A DNA stretch of 64,000 bases, taken from positions 7,527,501 through 7,591,500 of the forward strand of contig NZ_RBXO01000001.1 of assembly GCF_003634935.1 (NCBI RefSeq). The letters are read 5' to 3'. Numbering within the stretch: position 1 is the stretch's first letter; the number at the start of each line of letters is the position of its first letter. Source of the stretch: Saccharothrix australiensis (GTDB taxonomy: Bacteria; Actinomycetota; Actinomycetes; Mycobacteriales; Pseudonocardiaceae). Below, one piece after another: positions 41,935 to 51,897 of the stretch. Made by a program: the position numbers and the translations under genes. Below the pieces are notes generated by a model. It made no database searches and was not told the DNA's origin. It saw only the letters and a list, made by a program, of their open reading frames with translations.

Positions 41935-42378
41935 TCAGAGCACCGTGGTGGTGCCACCGGCGGCGGCGATCTTCTCGACCGCGCTGCCCGAGAACTTGTT
42001 GGCGACGACGTCGAGCTTGACGCCGTTCAGGTCGCCGTTGCCGAGGACCTTCACCAGCTCGTTCTTGCGCACCAGGCCGGCGTGGACGAGGGCGTCCACG
42101 TCGACTCGGCCGCCGTCCGGGAACACGCGGGCCAGGTCGCCGACGTTCACGACCTGGTACTCGGTCCGGAACGGGTTGCGGAAGCCCTTCAGCTTCGGCA
42201 GCCGCATGTGCAGCGGCATCTGGCCGCCCTCGAAGCGCGGCGAGACGTTCTTCCGCGCCCCGGTGCCCTTCGTGCCCCGGCCCGCAGTCTTGCCCTTGGA
42301 GCCTTCACCGCGACCGACCCTGGTCTTCGCGGTCTTGGCGCCGGGGGCCGGGCGCAGGTCATGGATCTTGATGGTCAC
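41935..42378 (-). CDS. rplO: 50S ribosomal protein L15
   Basis: The 147-residue L15 starts IKIHDLRPAPGAKTAKTRVG after the initiator and carries the Gly/Arg-rich N-terminal extension that threads into 23S rRNA. The GTG start overlaps the rpmD stop (GTGA). Confidence 0.96.
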   Translation of the reverse strand: MTIKIHDLRPAPGAKTAKTRVGRGEGSKGKTAGRGTKGTGARKNVSPRFEGGQMPLHMRLPKLKGFRNPFRTEYQVVNVGDLARVFPDGGRVDVDALVHAGLVRKNELVKVLGNGDLNGVKLDVVANKFSGSAVEKIAAAGGTTTVL

Positions 42379-42560
42379 GACTGGACCTCCTCGACGACCA
42401 CCAGGTGGCGCACGGTGTGGATCAAACCGCGCACCTGCGGCGAGTCCTCACGGACCACCGACTGGCGGATCTTGCGCAACCCCAGGGTCCGGAGGGACTC
42501 GCGGTGGTTGTGCTTGGTACCGATGGTGCTCTTCACCTGGGTGACCTTGAGCTGTGCCAT
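42375..42560 (-). CDS. rpmD: 50S ribosomal protein L30
   Basis: The 61-residue L30 (MAQLKVTQVKSTIGTKHNHR) has the SLRTLGLRKI signature and lies 4 bp after rpsE. Confidence 0.96.
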   Translation of the reverse strand: MAQLKVTQVKSTIGTKHNHRESLRTLGLRKIRQSVVREDSPQVRGLIHTVRHLVVVEEVQS

Positions 42561-42564
42561 GGGG

Positions 42565-43170
42565 TCACACCGCCCCTGCGCGAGCGCGGAGCATGCCGGC
42601 GGGAGCCACGTCCTCCAGGGGCAGGCCGCGGCGCGCCGCGACTTCCTCGGGACGCTGGAGGCCCTTCAGGGCCGCCACGGTGGCGTGCACGACGTTGATG
42701 GCGTTGTCGGAGCCCAGCGACTTGCTCAGCACGTCGTGGACACCGGCGCACTCCAGCACCGCGCGGACGGCGCCACCGGCGATGACGCCGGTACCGGCCG
42801 AGGCCGGGCGCAGCAGCACGACACCGGCCGCCTTCTCGCCCTGCACCGGGTGGGGGATCGAGCCCGCGATGCGAGGCACGCGGAAGAAGTTCTTCTTCGC
42901 CTCCTCGACACCCTTGGCGATCGCGGCCGGGACTTCCTTGGCCTTGCCGTAGCCGACACCGACCATGCCGTCGCCGTCGCCGACCACGACCAGGGCGGTG
43001 AAGCTGAAGCGACGACCACCCTTCACGACCTTGGAGACGCGGTTGATCGCGACCACGCGCTCCAGGTGCGGGGTCTTCTCCTGGGCCGCGCCGCCGCGGC
43101 CGCCGTCACGACGGTCGCGACGCTCTCCGCGCTCGCCCCCGCCGCCTTCGCGACGCGTGCGTCCTGGCAT
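42565..43170 (-). CDS. rpsE: 30S ribosomal protein S5
   Basis: S5 helps decoding fidelity. The 201-residue protein has a basic N-terminus, INRVSKVVKGGRRFSFTALV (spectinomycin loop, unremarkable) and GYGKAKEVPAAIAKGVEEA. It is part of the spc operon. Confidence 0.96.
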   Translation of the reverse strand: MPGRTRREGGGGERGERRDRRDGGRGGAAQEKTPHLERVVAINRVSKVVKGGRRFSFTALVVVGDGDGMVGVGYGKAKEVPAAIAKGVEEAKKNFFRVPRIAGSIPHPVQGEKAAGVVLLRPASAGTGVIAGGAVRAVLECAGVHDVLSKSLGSDNAINVVHATVAALKGLQRPEEVAARRGLPLEDVAPAGMLRARAGAV

Positions 43171-43219
43171 CAGGCGTCCCTCTCAATTCCAGTGATGTTC
43201 CCGAAAACAGTAGCCACAG

Positions 43220-43618
43220 TCAGAACTCCAGCCCCGCCTCGCGGGCGGCGTCGGCCAGAGCCGCGATGCGGCCGTGGTAGGCGTTGCCGCCGCGGTCGAA
43301 GACGACCTTGGAGATGCCGGCCTCCTTGGCGCGCGCGGCGGCCAGCTGGCCGACCTTCGCCGCGCGGGCCTTCTTGTCGCCGTCCATCGCCCGGACGTCC
43401 GCCTCCACGGAGGAGGCCGCCGCCAGCGTGTGACCGGCCAGGTCGTCGATGATCTGCACGGTGATGTGCTTCGACGACCGGTGGACCACCAGGCGGGGAC
43501 GCTCGGCGGTGCCGCTGACCTTCTTGCGGAGGCGGAAGTGACGGCGGGTCTTGGCGATGCGGCGAGTGGTCGAGATGTCCTTGCCCACCGGCTTGCGCTT
43601 CGTTGCGGTCTCGCTCAT
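43220..43618 (-). CDS. rplR: 50S ribosomal protein L18
   Basis: The 132-residue 5S rRNA-binding L18 shows RLVVHRSSKHITVQIIDD and the C-terminal FDRGGNAYHGRIAALADAAR. Confidence 0.96.
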   Translation of the reverse strand: MSETATKRKPVGKDISTTRRIAKTRRHFRLRKKVSGTAERPRLVVHRSSKHITVQIIDDLAGHTLAAASSVEADVRAMDGDKKARAAKVGQLAAARAKEAGISKVVFDRGGNAYHGRIAALADAAREAGLEF

Positions 43619-43619
43619 G

Positions 43620-44159
43620 TCACTTACCCGTCTTTCCGACCTTGCGGCGGATCTTCTCGCCCGCGTAACGCACGCCCTTGCCCTTGTACGGGTCGGGCTT
43701 GCGCAGCTTGCGGATGTTGGCGGCGACCTCGCCCACGAGCTGCTTGTCGATGCCCGACACGGAGAACCGGGTCGGGGTCTCCACCGCGAAGGTGATGCCC
43801 TCGGGGGCCTCGACCTTCACCGGGTGGCTGTAGCCGAGCGCGAACTCCAGGTCGGAGCCCTTCAGCGCCACGCGGTAGCCGACCCCGTGGATCTCCATCT
43901 TCTTCTCGTAGCCCTGGGTCACGCCGATGACCATGTTCTGCACCAGGGTGCGGGACAGGCCGTGGAGCGAACGGCTCCGACGCTCGTCGTTGGGACGCTT
44001 CACCTCGAGGGTGCCGTCCTCGACCTTCTCGATGATGATCGGCTCGGCGATGGTCAGCGACAGGGTGCCCTTGGGCCCCTTCACGCTGACGTCCCGGCCC
44101 GCGATGTTCACGTCGACCCCGGCGGGGACGGTGATCGGCAGCTTTCCGATGCGCGACAT
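43620..44159 (-). CDS. rplF: 50S ribosomal protein L6
   Basis: The 179-residue protein starts MSRIGKLPITVPAGVDVNI and has the C-terminal RKPDPYKGKGVRYAGEKIRR. It is followed by rplR after one base. Confidence 0.97.
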   Translation of the reverse strand: MSRIGKLPITVPAGVDVNIAGRDVSVKGPKGTLSLTIAEPIIIEKVEDGTLEVKRPNDERRSRSLHGLSRTLVQNMVIGVTQGYEKKMEIHGVGYRVALKGSDLEFALGYSHPVKVEAPEGITFAVETPTRFSVSGIDKQLVGEVAANIRKLRKPDPYKGKGVRYAGEKIRRKVGKTGK

Positions 44160-44175
44160 GCCTAGTCCCCCTTCC

Positions 44176-44574
44176 TCACCAGACGTAGGCGAGGACTTCT
44201 CCGCCCACGCCCTGCTTGTTGGCCTGGCGGTCGGTCAGGAGACCGCCAGAGGTCGAAATGATCGCGACGCCCAGGCCACCGAGAACCTTCGGCAGGTTGG
44301 TCGACTTCGCGTACACCCGCAGACCGGGCTTGGACACCCGGCGCAGGCCGGCGATGCTGCGCTCCCGGTTCGGGCCGTACTTCAGCTCGATCACCAGGTG
44401 CTTGGCCACGTCGCCCTGCTCGTCGCGGTAGCCCGCGATGTAACCCTCGCGCTTGAGGATCTCGGCGATGTTGGCCTTCAGCTTGGAGTGCGGCATCACG
44501 ACCTTGTCGTGGTAAGCCGAGTTCGCGTTCCGCAGACGCGTCAGCATGTCTGCGATCGGATCGGTCATCGTCAT
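44176..44574 (-). CDS. rpsH: 30S ribosomal protein S8
   Basis: The 132-residue protein starts MTMTDPIADMLTRLRNANSA and ends near STSGGLLTDRQANKQGVGGE. The MTM start is kept because it is usual in actinobacteria, although a second ATG two codons later is possible. Confidence 0.96.
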   Translation of the reverse strand: MTMTDPIADMLTRLRNANSAYHDKVVMPHSKLKANIAEILKREGYIAGYRDEQGDVAKHLVIELKYGPNRERSIAGLRRVSKPGLRVYAKSTNLPKVLGGLGVAIISTSGGLLTDRQANKQGVGGEVLAYVW

Positions 44575-44702
44575 GGTGACCTGGTCAACCTTTCTCGCTG
44601 CGGTTCCCCAGTCAGGGTCCGAGCCGGCCTCGCGGCCGGCTGGTCGTGAGCGGGCCTACAGCGAAGTGTGTGAATCTGGAAGAGCTGCCTGCCGAGCCGG
44701 AC

Positions 44703-44888
44703 TCACCAGCTGGACTTGTTCACACCGGGCAGTTCGCCCCGGTGCGCCATCTCGCGGAGGCAGATCCGGCACAGGCCGAACTTGCGGAACACCGAGTGGG
44801 GGCGACCGCAACGCTGGCAGCGGGTGTAGCCCCGCACCTTGAACTTCGGCTTGGCCGCGGCCTTGTTGATCAGAGCCTTCTTGGCCAT
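44703..44888 (-). CDS. rpsN: 30S ribosomal protein S14 type Z
   Basis: The 61-residue zinc-binding form has cysteines 24, 27, 40 and 43 (CQRC and CRIC). It follows rplE by one base, with a 128-bp gap before rpsH. Confidence 0.96.
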   Translation of the reverse strand: MAKKALINKAAAKPKFKVRGYTRCQRCGRPHSVFRKFGLCRICLREMAHRGELPGVNKSSW

Positions 44889-44889
44889 C

Positions 44890-45453
44890 TCAGTTCTCCT
44901 TGAACGGGAAGCCCAGGAGCTTCAGCAGCGCCCGGCCCTCGTCGTCGTTGGTCGCGGTCGTGACCACGGTGATGTCCATACCGCGGGGACGGTCGATCGC
45001 GTCCGGGTCGATCTCGTGGAACATGGACTGCTCGTTGAGACCGAACGTGTAGTTGCCGTTGCCGTCGAACTGCTTGCCCGACAGGCCGCGGAAGTCGCGG
45101 ATGCGGGGCAGCGCGATGGTCAGCAGGCGGTCCAGGAACTCCCACATGCGGTCGCCGCGCAGCGTGACGCGCGCGCCGATCGGCATGCCCTCGCGGAGCT
45201 TGAACTGCGCGATGGACTTGCGGGCCTTGCGGACCTCGGGCCGCTGACCGGTGATGATCGACAGGTCCTTGACGGCACCCTCGATCAGCTTGCCGTCGCG
45301 GGCGGCGTCGCCGACGCCCATGTTGACGACGACCTTCACGACGCCGGGGATCTGCATCACGTTGGCGTAGTCGAACTGCTCGCGCAGCGCCGCGACGATC
45401 TCCTCGCGGTAGCGCGCCTTCAGCCGCGGCGTGGTCTTCTCAACGGTGGTCAT
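44890..45453 (-). CDS. rplE: 50S ribosomal protein L5
   Basis: The 187-residue 5S rRNA-binding L5 has VVVNMGVGDAARD, RKARKSIAQFKLREGMPIG and the C-terminal MDITVVTTATNDDEGRALL. Confidence 0.96.
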   Translation of the reverse strand: MTTVEKTTPRLKARYREEIVAALREQFDYANVMQIPGVVKVVVNMGVGDAARDGKLIEGAVKDLSIITGQRPEVRKARKSIAQFKLREGMPIGARVTLRGDRMWEFLDRLLTIALPRIRDFRGLSGKQFDGNGNYTFGLNEQSMFHEIDPDAIDRPRGMDITVVTTATNDDEGRALLKLLGFPFKEN

Positions 45454-45767
45454 CAGATGTCCTTCCCGTTACGACGGGAAATGCGGACCCGCTTGCCCTC
45501 GTCGTTCGTCCGGTAGCCCACACGGGTCGGCTTGCCGTCCGAGTCGACCACCATCACGTTGGACACGTGGATGGGGGCCTCCTGGGTCACGATGCCGCCC
45601 GACTGCGCGCCGCGCTGGGTCTGCGTGATCCGGGTGTGCTTCTTGATGCGGTTGACGCCCTCGACCAGGACGCGGTTCTGGGCGGGGTAGGCCATGATGA
45701 CCTTGCCGCGCGCACCCTTGTCCTTGCCGGCGATAACGACGACGGTGTCGCCCTTCTTCACCTTCAT
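45453..45767 (-). CDS. rplX: 50S ribosomal protein L24
   Basis: The 104-residue KOW-domain protein starts MKVKKGDTVVVIAGKDKGAR. Start and stop overlap neighbouring rplN and rplE by one base each. Confidence 0.96.
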   Translation of the reverse strand: MKVKKGDTVVVIAGKDKGARGKVIMAYPAQNRVLVEGVNRIKKHTRITQTQRGAQSGGIVTQEAPIHVSNVMVVDSDGKPTRVGYRTNDEGKRVRISRRNGKDI

Positions 45768-46135
45768 CAGAGCACCTCCGGCGCCAACGAGATGATCTTC
45801 ATGAACTTCTTGTCGCGCAGCTCACGACCGACCGGGCCGAAGATGCGGGTGCCCCGCGGCTCGTTGTCGTTCTTGATGAGCACCGCGGCGTTCTCGTCGA
45901 ACCGGATGTAAGAGCCGTCGGGACGGCGCTTCTCCTTGACGGTGCGGACGACGACCGCCTTGACGACGTCACCCTTCTTGACGCCGGCGCCGGGGATGGC
46001 CTGCTTCACCGTGGCGACGATGATGTCCCCGATGCCCGCGTAGCGGCGGCCCGAGCCACCGAGAACACGGATGCAGAGGATCTCCTTCGCACCGGTGTTG
46101 TCGGCGACGCGCAGCCGCGACTCCTGCTGGATCAC
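45767..46135 (-). CDS. rplN: 50S ribosomal protein L14
   Basis: The 122-residue protein MIQQESRLRVADNTGAKEIL has the full conserved L14 sequence, including NDNEPRGTRIFGPVGRELR near the end. Confidence 0.97.
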   Translation of the reverse strand: MIQQESRLRVADNTGAKEILCIRVLGGSGRRYAGIGDIIVATVKQAIPGAGVKKGDVVKAVVVRTVKEKRRPDGSYIRFDENAAVLIKNDNEPRGTRIFGPVGRELRDKKFMKIISLAPEVL

Positions 46136-46212
46136 TTACCTACTCCTTGACCATTCCTGGCCCGCCAGATTTCCGACCTGACGGGCTCGGTCTGCGGTGC
46201 CCGGTTGCGGGC

Positions 46213-46497
46213 TTACTTGGCCTTCTCGAGGATCTCGACGAGGCGCCAGCGCTTGGTGGCGGACAGCGGCCGGGTCTCCATCAGCAGGACGCGGTCGCCG
46301 ACGCCGGCGCTGTTCTGCTCGTCGTGCACCTTCACCTTGGTGGTGGTGCGCAGGTACTTGGCGTACCGGCGGTGCTTCTTCCGGTCCTCCAGCGCCACGA
46401 CGATCGTCTTGTCCATCTTGTCGGACACGACGTAGCCCTCGCGGACCTTGCGGTCGTTGCGCGTCTCGGTCTGCTTCACTTCGTTGTTCTCGCTCAT
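46213..46497 (-). CDS. rpsQ: 30S ribosomal protein S17
   Basis: The 94-residue OB-fold protein has GYVVSDKMDKTIVVALEDRK. Its ATG overlaps the rpmC stop (ATGA). Confidence 0.96.
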   Translation of the reverse strand: MSENNEVKQTETRNDRKVREGYVVSDKMDKTIVVALEDRKKHRRYAKYLRTTTKVKVHDEQNSAGVGDRVLLMETRPLSATKRWRLVEILEKAK

Positions 46498-46751
46498 GCC
46501 GCACCCTCACCAGTGGAAACCGCGTCGGGAGAGGTCGACAGCCCCAGCTCCCGTTCCCGCATCACGGTGTAGATCCGGGCGATGTCGTGCCGGACCGCGC
46601 GGAGCCTGCGGTTGTTGTCCAACTGCCCGGTGGCCATCTGGAAGCGGAGGTTGAACAGCTCCTCCTTCGCCTCCCTCAAGCGCAGCACGAGCTCTTCCTC
46701 GGTGAGCTCACGCAGCAACGAAGCCGCGGAACCCGCTTCAGTGCTTGCCAT
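46494..46751 (-). CDS. rpmC: 50S ribosomal protein L29
   Basis: The 85-residue protein has ELVLRLREAKEELFNLRFQM and ATGQLDNNRRLRAVRHDIAR, typical of L29, with short extra ends. Confidence 0.95.
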   Translation of the reverse strand: MASTEAGSAASLLRELTEEELVLRLREAKEELFNLRFQMATGQLDNNRRLRAVRHDIARIYTVMRERELGLSTSPDAVSTGEGAA

Positions 46752-46754
46752 TGG

Positions 46755-47174
46755 CTAGAACTCACCACCCTCACGCGTAACGATGCGGCACTTCATCGGC
46801 AGCTTGTGGATCGCGCGGCGGAGCGCCTCGCGAGCCACTGCCTCGTTCGGGAAGCTCATCTCGAAGAGCACGCGACCCGGCTTGATGTTGGCGACCCACC
46901 ACTCGGGCGAGCCCTTGCCGGAACCCATGCGGGTCTCGGCCGGCTTCTTGGTCAGCGGGCGGTCCGGGAAGATGTTGATCCAGACCTTGCCACCGCGGCG
47001 GATGTGCCGCGTGATGGCGATACGCGCCGACTCGATCTGCCGGTTGGTCACGTAAGCGGGCTCCAGAGCCTGGATGCCGTACTCGCCGAAGGTGACCCTC
47101 GTGCCGCCCTTCGCAGCACCGGACCGACCGGGGTGGTGCTGCTTGCGGTGCTTAACCCTGCGCGGGATGAGCAC
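46755..47174 (-). CDS. rplP: 50S ribosomal protein L16
   Basis: The 139-residue protein starts MLIPRRVKHRKQHHPGRSGA and has RIAITRHIRRGGKVWINIFP. It lies 3 bp after rpsC. Confidence 0.97.
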   Translation of the reverse strand: MLIPRRVKHRKQHHPGRSGAAKGGTRVTFGEYGIQALEPAYVTNRQIESARIAITRHIRRGGKVWINIFPDRPLTKKPAETRMGSGKGSPEWWVANIKPGRVLFEMSFPNEAVAREALRRAIHKLPMKCRIVTREGGEF

Positions 47175-47177
47175 GAC

Positions 47178-48004
<827 letters not shown>

Positions 48005-48005
<1 letters not shown>

Positions 48006-48409
48006 TACCTGGCCGCCTTCCGATTAGCGCTGTCCTTCTTCGGACGGGACTCCACCTCGACGGTGATGTGGCTCGTCCGCTTGCGGATGCGGTACGCACG
48101 ACCCTGGGCGCGCGGGCGGAACCGCTTGAGGGTCGGGCCCTCGTCCACGTAGACCTTGGACACCCACAGCGTGTCGGGGTCCAAGGACAGGTTGTTCTCG
48201 GCGTTGGCCACGGCGCTCGCGAGCACCTTGCGGACCGGCTCACTTGCCGCCTGCGGCGCGAACTGGAGCACGGCCAGGGCCTCGCCGGCGCTACGACCCC
48301 TGATGAGCTCGACGACCCGACGCACCTTCATGGGCGTGTCGCGGACGTAGCGAGCCCGAGCCACGGCGCGCGGAAACTCCTGCGCCTCAGCTTCGTTACG
48401 GGCGTTCAT
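48005..48409 (-). CDS. rplV: 50S ribosomal protein L22
   Basis: The 134-residue protein has ARYVRDTPMKVRRVVELIRG and the extended hairpin ending AQGRAYRIRKRTSHITVEVE that lines the exit tunnel. Confidence 0.96.
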
Positions 48410-48444
48410 CGCTGCTTCCCCTTGCTCTTCCTCTAGTTCGTCGC

Positions 48445-48726
48445 CTAGCGGCGGCGCGACTTCCGGTCGTCCTTGATGTGGCCCTTGAACGTGCGGGTCG
48501 GCGCGAACTCGCCGAGCTTGTGCCCGACCATCGACTCCGTCACGAACACCGGCACGTGCTTGCGGCCGTCGTGCACCGCGATCGTGTGGCCCAGCATGTC
48601 GGGGATGATCGTCGACCGGCGGGACCAGGTCTTGATGACGGTCTTCTTGCCCGACTCGTTGAGGACGTCCACCTTCTTGAGCAGGTGGTCGTCGACGAAG
48701 GGGCCCTTCTTAAGGCTGCGTGGCAT
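48445..48726 (-). CDS. rpsS: 30S ribosomal protein S19
   Basis: The 93-residue protein MPRSLKKGPFVDDHLLKKVD has the S19 signature and ends in a basic tail. Confidence 0.97.
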   Translation of the reverse strand: MPRSLKKGPFVDDHLLKKVDVLNESGKKTVIKTWSRRSTIIPDMLGHTIAVHDGRKHVPVFVTESMVGHKLGEFAPTRTFKGHIKDDRKSRRR

Positions 48727-48744
48727 CCTTCACTCCCTCCCTGC

Positions 48745-49578
48745 TCAGCGCTTCTTACCGGTGCGACGACGCCGGACGATGAGCTTGTCGCTTGCCTTGC
48801 GGCGGCGGGTACGGCCTTCGGGCTTGCCTGCCGGGTTCACCGGGTGGCGACCACCGGAGGTCTTGCCCTCACCACCACCGTGCGGGTGGTCGACCGGGTT
48901 CATGGCGACACCGCGGACGGTGGGCTTCCTGCCCTTCCACCGCATGCGGCCCGCCTTGCCCCAGTTGATGTTCTGGTGCTCGGCGTTGCCGACCTCGCCG
49001 ACCGTGGCGCGGCAGCGCACGTCCACGTTGCGGATCTCGCCCGAGGGCATCCGCAGCTGGGCGTACGGGCCGTCCTTGGCGACGAGCTGCACGCTGGCGC
49101 CCGCCGAGCGGGCGATCTTCGCGCCGCCGCCGGGGCGCAGCTCGATCGCGTGCACCACGGTACCGACCGGGATGTTGCGCAGCGGCAGGTTGTTGCCCGG
49201 CTTGATGTCGGCCTTGGGGCCGTTCTCGATCCGGTCGCCCTGCCGCAGCTTGGCCGGGGCGATGATGTAGCGCTTCTCGCCGTCGACGTAGTGCAGGAGC
49301 GCGATGCGCGCGGTGCGGTTGGGGTCGTACTCGATGTGAGCGACCTTGGCCGGGATGCCGTCCTTGTCGGTGCGGCGGAAGTCGATCAGGCGGTAGGCCC
49401 GCTTGTGGCCGCCGCCCTTGTGCCGCGTCGTGATCTTGCCCGACGCGTTGCGGCCACCGCGGCCGTGCAGCGGGCGGATCAGCGACTTCTCCGGCGTCGA
49501 CCGAGTGATCTCGGCGAAGTCGGAGACGCTCGCACCGCGACGACCGGGGGTCGTCGGCTTGTACTTGCGAATGCCCAT
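48745..49578 (-). CDS. rplB: 50S ribosomal protein L2
   Basis: The 277-residue L2 starts MGIRKYKPTTPGRRGASVSD and has the conserved PVDHPHGGGEGKTSGGRHPV loop near the peptidyl transferase centre. Confidence 0.97.
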   Translation of the reverse strand: MGIRKYKPTTPGRRGASVSDFAEITRSTPEKSLIRPLHGRGGRNASGKITTRHKGGGHKRAYRLIDFRRTDKDGIPAKVAHIEYDPNRTARIALLHYVDGEKRYIIAPAKLRQGDRIENGPKADIKPGNNLPLRNIPVGTVVHAIELRPGGGAKIARSAGASVQLVAKDGPYAQLRMPSGEIRNVDVRCRATVGEVGNAEHQNINWGKAGRMRWKGRKPTVRGVAMNPVDHPHGGGEGKTSGGRHPVNPAGKPEGRTRRRKASDKLIVRRRRTGKKR

Positions 49579-49600
49579 CTCTACGCAGTCCTCGTCGTCA

Positions 49601-49900
49601 TCAGGCGGCCGGGCCGCCGAAGATCTCGATCGGCTTGCTCTCGGCGGACAGCGTCACGATGGCGCGCTTGGTGTCCTTGCGCTTGCCGAAGCCCGTCCGG
49701 GTGCGCTTGCGCTTGCCCTGGCGGTTGATCGTGTTGACGCTGACGACCTTGACGCCGAAGACCTTCTCCACGGCAATCTTGATCTGGGTCTTGTTCGCGC
49801 CGGGGGCCACCACGAAGGTGTACTTGTTCTCCTCCAGGAGCCCGTAGGACTTCTCGGAGATGACCGGCGCGAGCAGGATGTCCCTGTGGTCGGGGATCAC
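49601..49900 (-). CDS. rplW: 50S ribosomal protein L23
   Basis: The 99-residue protein starts VIPDHRDILLAPVISEKSYG. GTG at 49900 overlaps the rplD stop (GTGA) and matches the family start. The longer upstream frame is not L23. L23 docks trigger factor and SRP at the exit tunnel. Confidence 0.96.
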   Translation of the reverse strand: MIPDHRDILLAPVISEKSYGLLEENKYTFVVAPGANKTQIKIAVEKVFGVKVVSVNTINRQGKRKRTRTGFGKRKDTKRAIVTLSAESKPIEIFGGPAA

Positions 49901-50583
49901 TTCTCGTCCTCCACTTCGGACGAACCGGCGACCGCCTCGGCCGAGCCAGCGCCCAGCTGGGCCTTGCTCGCCAGGAACACGTCCAGAGCGTCCTTGGTGA
50001 ACACCACGTCGTCGTTGACCAGCACGTCGAAGGTGTTCAGCTGGTCCGGGGCGATGATGTGCACGTGCGGCAGGTTGCGCAGGCTGACCCACGAAACCTC
50101 TTCGGTGCGCAGCAGCACGGCCAGCACCCGGCGGGCGTCGGTGACCGACTCCAGGACCTTGCGGGCGGTCTTGGTCGACGGGGCGTCGCCCTCGACGAAA
50201 CCGCTCACCACGTGGACCTGGCCGGCGCGGGCCCGGTCGGAGAGGGCGCCGCGCAGCGCGGCGGCCTTCATCTTCTTGGGGGTGCGCTGGCTGTAGTCGC
50301 GCGGCTGGGGACCGTGGACGGTGCCACCGCCGGCGAACTGCGGCGCGCGGGTCGAGCCCTGGCGGGCGCGGCCGGTGCCCTTCTGCCGGTACGGCTTCTT
50401 GCCACCGCCGGACACCTCGCCGCGGGTCTTCGTCGAGTGCGTGCCCTGGCGGGCCGCGGCCTGCTGGGCCACGACGACCTGGTGCAGCAGCGCGACGTTG
50501 GCCTGCGCGTCGAAGACGGCGGCGGGCAGCTCGACGCTGCCGTCGGTCTTGCCGTCCGGGGTGCGGATCTCAACGGACGTCAT
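49897..50583 (-). CDS. rplD: 50S ribosomal protein L4
   Basis: The 228-residue protein has GTHSTKTRGEVSGGGKKPYR and the tunnel loop KGTGRARQGSTRAPQFAGGG. L4 can also regulate the S10 operon in some bacteria. Confidence 0.96.
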   Translation of the reverse strand: MTSVEIRTPDGKTDGSVELPAAVFDAQANVALLHQVVVAQQAAARQGTHSTKTRGEVSGGGKKPYRQKGTGRARQGSTRAPQFAGGGTVHGPQPRDYSQRTPKKMKAAALRGALSDRARAGQVHVVSGFVEGDAPSTKTARKVLESVTDARRVLAVLLRTEEVSWVSLRNLPHVHIIAPDQLNTFDVLVNDDVVFTKDALDVFLASKAQLGAGSAEAVAGSSEVEDEK

Positions 50584-50585
50584 GA

Positions 50586-51236
50586 TCAGGCACCACCCTT
50601 CGCAGCGGTCTTGACGAACACGGTGCCGCCCTTGGGACCGGGCACCGCGCCCTTGATGAGCAGCAGGCCGGACTCGACGTCGACCTTGTGCACCTTGAGG
50701 TTCTGGGTGGTCACGCGCACGTGGCCCATGCGACCCGCCATGCGCAGGCCCTTGAACACGCGGCCGGGCGTGGCGCAGCCGCCGATGGAGCCCGGCGAGC
50801 GGTGCTTGCGCTGCGTGCCGTGGCTGGCGCCGAGGCCGTGGAAGCCGTGCCGCTTCATGACACCCGCGGTGCCCTTGCCCTTGCTGGTGCCGACCACGTC
50901 GACCACCGCGCCGGCCTCGAACACCTCGGCGGTGACCTCCTGGCCGACCTGGTACTCGGACGCGTCCGTGGTCCGCAGCTCCGCGAGGTGGCGGCGCGGC
51001 GTGACCCCGGCCTTGGCGTAGTGGCCCGCGACGGGCTTCTTCACCTTGCGCGGGTCGATCGCGCCGAACGCGAGCTGAACGGCCGAGTAGCCGTCGTTCT
51101 CCTGGGTCCGGACCTGGGTGACCACGTTCGGCTCTGCCTTGACGACGGTCACCGGGACGATCCGGTTGTTCTCGTCGAAGACCTGAGTCATGCCGAGCTT
51201 GGTGCCCAGGAGGCCCTTAACCTGCCTGTCAGACAT
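50586..51236 (-). CDS. rplC: 50S ribosomal protein L3
   Basis: The 216-residue protein starts MSDRQVKGLLGTKLGMTQVF and contains GFHGLGASHGTQRKHRSPGS, the loop near the peptidyl transferase centre. Confidence 0.97.
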   Translation of the reverse strand: MSDRQVKGLLGTKLGMTQVFDENNRIVPVTVVKAEPNVVTQVRTQENDGYSAVQLAFGAIDPRKVKKPVAGHYAKAGVTPRRHLAELRTTDASEYQVGQEVTAEVFEAGAVVDVVGTSKGKGTAGVMKRHGFHGLGASHGTQRKHRSPGSIGGCATPGRVFKGLRMAGRMGHVRVTTQNLKVHKVDVESGLLLIKGAVPGPKGGTVFVKTAAKGGA

Positions 51237-51264
51237 TGGTCTCGTTACTCTCCGCGTCCAACGC

Positions 51265-51570
51265 TTACTGGATGTTGACGTCGACGCTCGCCGGCAGGTC
51301 GATGCGCATGAGCGCGTCCACCGTCTTCGGCGTCGGGTCGAGGATGTCGATCAGACGCTTGTGCGTGCGCATCTCGAAGTGCTCGCGCGAGTCCTTGTAC
51401 TTGTGCGGCGAGCGGATGACGCAGTAGACGTTCTTCTCAGTGGGCAGCGGCACAGGCCCGACGACCCGAGCGCCGGTGCGCGTCACGGTCTCGACGATCT
51501 TGCGCGCGGACGCGTCGATCGCCTCGTGGTCGTAGGCCTTGAGCCGGATGCGGATCTTCTGTCCCGCCAT
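51265..51570 (-). CDS. rpsJ: 30S ribosomal protein S10
   Basis: The 101-residue protein starts MAGQKIRIRLKAYDHEAIDA. The longer upstream frame is not conserved. It leads the S10 operon. S10 also takes part in antitermination with NusB. Confidence 0.97.
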   Translation of the reverse strand: MAGQKIRIRLKAYDHEAIDASARKIVETVTRTGARVVGPVPLPTEKNVYCVIRSPHKYKDSREHFEMRTHKRLIDILDPTPKTVDALMRIDLPASVDVNIQ

Positions 51571-51783
51571 GATGGCTTGCCGTTCCTCTGCTTCTCGATA
51601 CCGCTGCGGTGCGGGCAACCGGAATGAGGTCCTGGCAGACCTCCGGCGCGTACCGCCCCCTATTCAGGACTGACACCTCAGCGGTGTCACGGTGCCCGGT
51701 CCACGCGGTCGGGCGTGTCGCGCCCTCGGCGATAAACCGGTCCCACTGATGAAACCTGTGGGATTGACTTGCTGTTCGATCCC
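51571..51783. other. S10 operon leader and promoter region
   Basis: This interval, with the tuf terminator beyond it, separates rpsJ from tuf. A small hairpin (tgacacc at 51671-51677 with ggtgtca at 51683-51689) lies about 100 bp before rpsJ and could belong to the untranslated leader. No clear promoter was identified by eye and no gene is supported. Confidence 0.45.
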
Positions 51784-51831
51784 CTCGTGACGGGGCGGCC
51801 GGGTTCCGAAGGGAACCGGCCGCCCCGACGA
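51784..51831. terminator. Terminator after tuf (end of str operon)
   Basis: A long GC-rich stem (about 51791-51807 with 51812-51827, one bulged G) with a gaag tetraloop lies 70 bp beyond the tuf stop. It separates the str operon from the S10 operon. Confidence 0.8.
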
Positions 51832-51897
51832 GCAACCCGTCAATGGTCGCACACGGACGTGCGCGAGCCAAATCGGGGGTCCATCAGTAGAGCGAGG

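Noticed and set aside
51571..51897. tRNA or small RNA gene in the rpsJ-tuf gap
   Set aside because: No cloverleaf or tRNA consensus was found. Only a short hairpin and the tuf terminator are visible.
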